DNA of 36,929 nucleotides from Xylaria sp. FL1777 (lineage: Eukaryota; Ascomycota; Sordariomycetes; Xylariales; Xylariaceae): positions 1 to 36,929 of the forward strand of contig MU400814.1 in the NCBI GenBank assembly GCA_022578965.1. The letters run 5' to 3'. The notes beneath the pieces are model-generated. The model did no database searches. It saw only the letters and a program-made list of their open reading frames with translations, and was not told where the DNA came from. A program made the translations under genes and the position numbers. How positions within the stretch are numbered: the stretch's first letter is position 1; every line of letters starts with the position of its first letter. Shown one piece after another: positions 32,788-36,929 of the stretch.

Positions 32788-33486
32788 GTTAATTAAAAAT
32801 AAAAACTTTATAATAAAGGCATAAACTAAGTAGTTTAAAAATTTAAGCACTAAAATAAATAATTATAAAAAAAGTTTAAGCTTTAAAACTACTTAAAAAA
32901 AAACAAGTTAAAAAAAAAACAAGCTTTTTTTTTATATTTATTAAAGCTTAAATTACTTACTTTATTATTAGTTATAATAAATATTTAAAAAAAGTAAGTT
33001 ATAAATATATTAAAAAAGAATTAAAAAGTAATTATTTAACTAACTAAAATTACTTTATTTGTTTATTTTTTAATTAATACTAATATAAACATATAAAAAA
33101 TAATTATTATAAAAACATTTAACAATTAATAATTTATTTTAGCAATAAAATAATTAATCAATAAATTAAAAATAATATAGTAAGTTTATAAAAAAAAAGT
33201 ATATTAGTTTAAAGCTATATATTTTAGTTTTTTTTTTATTATATTTATTTTATAAAATTTTTTATTTATATTTAACTTTATTATTTTATTTATTTAATAA
33301 GTTTTAATTTTTTATATTTAGCATAAATACTTTTAGCATTTATATTTAAAAAATCTTATAATTATTAAAAAGTAATAACTTAAATTAGCAATTAAAAATA
33401 TTAAACTACTTATAGCAAGTAATATTAATATTAATATTAATATTTTATATTTTTTATATAATATTATTTATTTTTATACTTTTAAT
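32788..33486. other. AT-rich sequence, nothing recognised
   Basis: The host sequence between the right duplication of L2 and the left duplication of SINE1 is A/T-rich with no obvious strand preference. It contains a small ATATTAATATTAATATTAAT microsatellite near 33420-33445. I see no coding frame, terminus or repeat of other parts of the window. Confidence 0.45.
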
Positions 33487-33499
33487 ATATATTAAAATT

Positions 33500-34232
33500 G
33501 GCCTGGTGGCGCAGTGGCATATGTTTAGCTACTTTTTTTAAAGTTATAAGTTTAAGTTCTGCTTGGTTTGCAGTTGCTTTGCCTTAAAGTAAAAGTTGGT
33601 TTACTTTTAGCTTAGTTTAAACTGCATGCTTACTGCATTAAAGGCATAAAAATTAAAAGTTAAATAGCTAAGCTAAAAGTTCAAAGATTTTGCTTTTCTG
33701 CTAGTGCAGCAACATAAATAACTAACTTAGTATACTAGTTACTATAAAAACAGGCAGCTTTAGCTTTTACTGCTAACGCTATATAAGCATTAGTTTTTTT
33801 ATATAATAAACAGCTTGTATTTTTAGCGTAATTAAAACTTAAAGCTTACTGCTTAGCGCTAAGCAATTTATAAAAAATATAGCGCTATATAATGCTTAAA
33901 ATTTACTTAATACTATATTATTTACAGCTTGCAAAACTTAAAGCTAGCAAAAAAGCGCTTTTACTACTAATTAACAAAAAACTTTTTCGTTAGCGCGCTA
34001 ATTTTTTTACTTCTGCATTACAAAGCAAAAGCGTTGCTAACTTAATATATAAAATTTAAAGCGAAGTATTATATAAAGAAAGCAGCAAATTAATAAGATT
34101 TATAGCAGAACTGTTGTATACTTTATATATACAGGTAGTTTTTGCCCTGAAAAAGGTTTTCACTTATATAAGTTTTACTAAATAGCTACTAGCATAGCTA
34201 ACAGGCCGTTTATTCAAGTAATACAAATTATT
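33500..34232 (+). mobile_element. tRNA-derived SINE1 with family-2 tail
   Basis: It starts GGCCTGGTGGCGCAGTGG and is flanked by a perfect 13-bp target duplication, ATATATTAAAATT (33487-33499 and 34233-34245). Box A TGGCGCAGTGG (33507-33517) matches TRGYNNARNNG exactly. Box B is AGTTTAAGTTC (33549-33559), a C-to-T/G-to-A variant of GGTTCRANYC, 42 nt after box A as in ordinary tRNAs. The 3' end (AGCATAGCTAACAGGCCGTT, then TTCAAGTAATACAA) is the family-2 tail of R1, R2 and R3. At 733 bp it is long for a SINE; the body between head and tail has no coding signal. It is relatively little mutated at its two ends. Confidence 0.85.
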
Positions 34233-34335
34233 ATATATTAAAATTTTTAACTTGCTTATATTTTTTACTTAATTATAAAACATAGCAAATATATATATAT
34301 GCTTAAATATTAATAAAAGTTACTTTTATTATATA

Positions 34336-34818
34336 TAAGGTTGTTATTTTAATACTTAGTATAAAAACTAATTTAGTTCGAACTAAATTAGTTTTAGTAT
34401 TAGTTTAGATTTTTAAGTACTAAATTAGTATTAGTACTAAATTAGTCCGGATTAATTAGTATTAGTGTATACTAATTTAGTATTAGTTTAGGAAAAAAAA
34501 TACTAGTTAGTATTAGTACTAAATTAGTTAGGACTAAGTACTAATAACATCATTTTTAAAATGAAAAAAATGGAATAAAAAATATGTTAAAAATAGTATT
34601 AAAAACAATAAAAAACAAGCTTTAAAACAAAGGTAAAACCATTAATTTCTATGGAATATTCAATGAAAAAAGTAATTTTAAATATTGGTTTTACCTTTAG
34701 TACTTAGTATATGCTAAGTACTAAGAAATACTAGTTAGTTTTAATACATACTAATTTAGTATTAGTCCGTAAAAAAAAATACTAGTTAATATTTAGTCCA
34801 GACTAATTATTAACCCTA
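34336..34818. mobile_element. hAT-type MITE M5 (third palindrome subfamily)
   Basis: The ends are TAAGGTTGTTATTTTAATAC and GACTAATTATTAACCCTA, mutated forms of the CAGGGTT terminus. A perfect 8-bp target duplication, ATTATATA, flanks it (34328-34335 and 34819-34826). The subterminal arrays use ACTAATTTAGTATTAGTCC and CTAAATTAGT words instead of the ACTAGSCTAGT palindrome of M2/M4. The interior (about 34550-34700) is much less mutated than the arms and holds a separate inverted repeat. Length is 483 bp. No ORF. Confidence 0.78.
34629..34698. repeat. Small perfect inverted repeat inside M5
   Basis: AAAGGTAAAACCA (34629-34641) and TGGTTTTACCTTT (34686-34698) are perfect 13-bp inverted arms around a 44-base loop containing CTATGGAATATTCAATG. 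GpA, GpG and TpC sites survive here, unlike the surroundings. It could be a tiny nested element or part of M5's original core; no duplication flanks it. Confidence 0.6.
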
Positions 34819-34891
34819 ATTATATATATACACTTTTAATTATTATATTTTTTATTTTTAAGAAATTACTAATATTGGAAATTAGCTAAAA

Positions 34892-35460
34892 ATGGAAAAA
34901 TCCTTTTTTAAAAGCTTTAAAAAGCTAGCATTTTATATTAAAGCATATAAACATTTAATATAAAAAATAACAAATTATAAAATAAAAGTAAAAAGTAAAG
35001 AAAATAAGCATATATATATAAATTTTACTGCTATTTATAAGAAGCTTTTTTTAAAAAACTAAAAGCTTTTTAAAAATAGCTTTAAAAAAACGCTAATAAT
35101 TATTAAGAATTTAAAGTACAAAAAATATTTAGCTTGCTAGCTTTTTTTATAAATTAATAAATTAAATATAAAAAATGTTTAGCTAAAAAACATATTGCTT
35201 TTTTTAGTTAACGTTTTTTTAAAGTTTGTTTTAAAATTTTATTTTATAAAAAAAGAAGTAACTTTTATAAAAAGTTTATTTTTTAGAAACTTTAAAAAAA
35301 ATAAAGCAATAATACTAAGAAATTACTTTAGCTACTTATTTTTTAAAGATAGCAAATTTTACTAAAACTTATTTTTAAACTTAGTTCAATAAATATAAAA
35401 AAAAGCAATATATATAATATATAAAAAATATCGTAATAAAAAAGCATTAAAATATTAATA
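34892..35460 (+). pseudogene. Cryptic 189-codon reading frame between two MITEs, unidentified
   Basis: From ATG 34892 (M-E-K-S-F-F-K-S-F-K-K-L-A-F-Y) the frame runs to TAA-TAG at about 35453 with only seven internal stops, five TAA and two TAG, all explicable as CAA/CAG. By base composition roughly three times as many stops would be expected by chance (my rough estimate from ~85% AT). The inferred protein is Lys/Phe/Ile-rich; many Lys may be former Glu. Late segments are F-I-K-S-L-F-F-R-N-F-K-K and I-L-R-N-Y-F-S-Y-L-F-F-K-D-S-K-F-Y. No motif recognised. It fills almost exactly the interval between M5 and M4, which may be chance. Confidence 0.35.
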
Positions 35461-35474
35461 GTTTATATTATATA

Positions 35475-36101
35475 CAAGGTTAATAATTTAGTCCTTAGTT
35501 TAAATACTAGCTTAATATATATTAGGCTAATATTAGTATTAGTTTAGAAAAAAAAATACTAGGCTAGTATTAGTCTAGGAAAAAAATACTAGGCTAGTAT
35601 AAACTAATACTAAGCTAATACAAACTAATACTAAGCTAATACAAACTAATACTAAACTAGTACAAACTAATACTAAGCTAGTATAAACTAATACTAAGCT
35701 AGTATTAGTCCAGGAAAAAAAATACTAAGCTAGTATTAGTTTATACTAGCCTAGTATTTAGTATTTTGTAAAATTAATTGTTTAGCCTTTAAAATAAAGC
35801 TTTTTTTTAATTTTAAAAAGTATTTATAATTAGTTTTTTAAGCTTTTTAAAACAATGAAATTTGTTTTATTAAATAATAATTATTCATTAAATTATTAAC
35901 GTTTAGTATTTATATTAGCTTAGTAGAATACTAGGCTAATATAAATACTAGGCTAGTTTAGTACATACTAAGCTAATATTAGTTCGGAAAAAAATACTAA
36001 GCTAGTATGAACTAATACTAAGCTAGTAGTAATTTAGGAAAAAAAATACTAGGCTAGTATAAACTAATACTAAGCTAGTACGGACTAATTACTAACCCTG
36101 A
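35475..36101. mobile_element. Complete hAT-type MITE M4
   Basis: This 627-bp second full copy of the M2 type starts CAAGGTTAATAATTTAGTCC (CAGGG mutated to CAAGG) and ends GGACTAATTACTAACCCTG. The flanking 8-mers are ATTATATA (35467-35474) and ATTATATG (36102-36109), one G/A apart. The core (35757-35925) is nearly identical to that of M2, in the same orientation. Many palindromes here read ACTAAGCTAGT, mutated from ACTAGGCTAGT, and the left arm shows a local expansion of AATACAAACTAATACTAAGCT units (about 35600-35690). Confidence 0.87.
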
Positions 36102-36109
36102 TTATATGT

Positions 36110-36631
36110 AATTTTAACGGAAGTTTTTTATGTTTTTAATTTATTACTTAGTAAAAAAGCGCTTAATTTTTAAAAAAAAGCTTTTATAGCATACTTTGCT
36201 ACATAAAACTACTTAATAAACATAAACAAAACGCTACTTTATATAACTAAACTAAAAAACAGATATTTAAAAGTATTTTTATAAGCTATAAGCTAAATAT
36301 TAGGATTTATAGCTATAAAAAGTCTTATAATATTAATATAGTATTTATTTAAGATTAAAAAACACTGCAATAATAATAACTTTTGTTTTAATAAGTTTAA
36401 CGTTATATTTATAAAGTTTTTAATAGTTTTAGCAATAAACCTAAAACTATATAAAGAATAAAAACTTATAATATAAAAACTAAGTATTTTATAGTTATTG
36501 TTTATAAAATCTTTAAAAAAACTGCTTATAAAAAAAGCTTTAAATAATTATTAAAAGAATAATAATTTAAAATACTTTAATAAGCTAAAGCTTTATAATA
36601 AATAAAAACTAGTTTAATATTCTTTACTAAG
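36110..36631 (+). other. AT-rich block with weak plus-strand frame
   Basis: From ATG 36130 a frame reads M-F-L-I-Y-Y-L-V-K-K-R-L-I-F-K-K-K-L-L and continues for perhaps 70 codons with TAA/TAG stops only, then degenerates. Nothing identifies it. There are no repeats or termini until M6. Confidence 0.3.
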
Positions 36632-36765
36632 CAAGGTTAAAAAATTAGTACTTAATATAAGGACTAATTTTAGTAGTACTAAATTAGTATTAGTATTAAT
36701 ACTAAAGTTTAAGTACTAAAAACTAATTTAGTAATACTAAAAGTACTAAAAGTACTAATTTTTTT
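36632..36765. repeat. Partial MITE arm M6
   Basis: It begins CAAGGTTAAAAAATTAGTAC, a mutated left terminus, and continues with TAGTACTAAATTAGTATTAG words like M5 and M8. No right terminus (TAACCCTG) follows, and after ACTAATTTTTTTGGG the sequence becomes non-repetitive. It is a truncated member of the M5/M8 subfamily. Confidence 0.5.
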
Positions 36766-36929
36766 GGGTTTTAAAAGGAAAAAAAAGGGTTTTTATTAAT
36801 ATATTTAATTAAACCTCAAAAAATAAATTTAAAGAAAATATATTATTATATAAAACCAATAAAGATATTTGTTATATTTAATTATAAATAGCTTATATAA
36901 TAATATATATTAAATTAAGCTATTATATA
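36766..36929. other. Right window edge, no feature
   Basis: AT-rich sequence with a few surviving GG/CC sites (AAAAAAGGGTTTTT, AAACCTC). Too short to assign. Confidence 0.4.

Noticed and set aside
33500..33570. Functional tRNA gene at the start of SINE1
   Set aside because: Box B is mutated, there is no acceptor-stem closure, and the sequence continues into a SINE body with a LINE-type tail and a 13-bp duplication.
34811..34818. TTAACCCTAA as telomeric repeat (also at 7033, 26453 and 36093)
   Set aside because: It occurs singly at each MITE end and is the terminal inverted repeat, not a tandem telomere array.
1..36929. Mitochondrial or bacterial AT-rich genome
   Set aside because: Nested LTR, LINE and SINE elements with target duplications, paired copies differing by transitions, and no rRNA, respiratory or other genes point to a nuclear fungal repeat block.

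Overview
The window carries no intact gene. It is a roughly 80-85% AT block made of nested, hypermutated transposable elements. The organism is probably a filamentous ascomycete (Pezizomycotina): paired copies differ almost only by C-to-T/G-to-A transitions (a repeat-induced-point-mutation-like process), and the decayed elements resemble fungal non-LTR, Gypsy-like LTR, hAT-MITE and tRNA-SINE elements. Short open frames on the minus strand (for example 315-521, 3042-3281, 28414-28656) are shadows of elements coded on the plus strand.

Layout, left to right. The cut end of a palindrome-rich MITE (M1, 1-246) sits in the 3' part of a LINE (L1, 247-1821). Next come a related palindrome module (M7, 1822-2096), a 2.2-kb retroposon (R1, from 2097) and a second retroposon (R3, 4301-6221) that landed in R1's 3' flank. 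M2 (6418-7041) is a complete hAT-type MITE with an 8-bp target duplication. A T-rich block (7050-9131 and 15204-19329) is split by a complete LTR retrotransposon, G1 (9137-15198, TSD TTAGC), whose gag/RT read on the minus strand. G1 also carries an oppositely oriented ORF with a Zn2Cys6-type cysteine pattern next to its 3' LTR. From 19330 to 25356 lies the 5' part of a second LINE copy (L3, minus strand). It is interrupted by a tRNA-headed SINE (SINE2, 19473-20151) and by a second 2.2-kb retroposon (R2, 21076-23273), both with 13-bp TSDs. After an unidentified block and more palindrome modules (M3, M8) comes a full-length LINE (L2, 27612-32774, perfect 13-bp TSD) with ORF1 CCHC knuckles and an RT. 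The right end holds SINE1 (33500-34232), MITEs M5, M4 and M6, and cryptic coding remnants.

How the parts relate. There are two LINE-type 3' tail families. The TAA-repeat tail belongs to L1/L2 and is shared by SINE2. The other tail (ending ...AATACAATATATA) is shared by three unrelated bodies: R1/R2, R3 and SINE1. This suggests two separate retrotransposition machineries, each parasitised in trans. The MITEs share a CAGGGTTrrTAA-type terminus, but their subterminal palindromes differ between subfamilies. The mutational signature is unusual: C survives mainly after a purine (GpC, ApC), while TpC/GpA is almost absent even though CpA and CpG remain. All assignments come from reading the sequence by eye; no alignment or database search was run.
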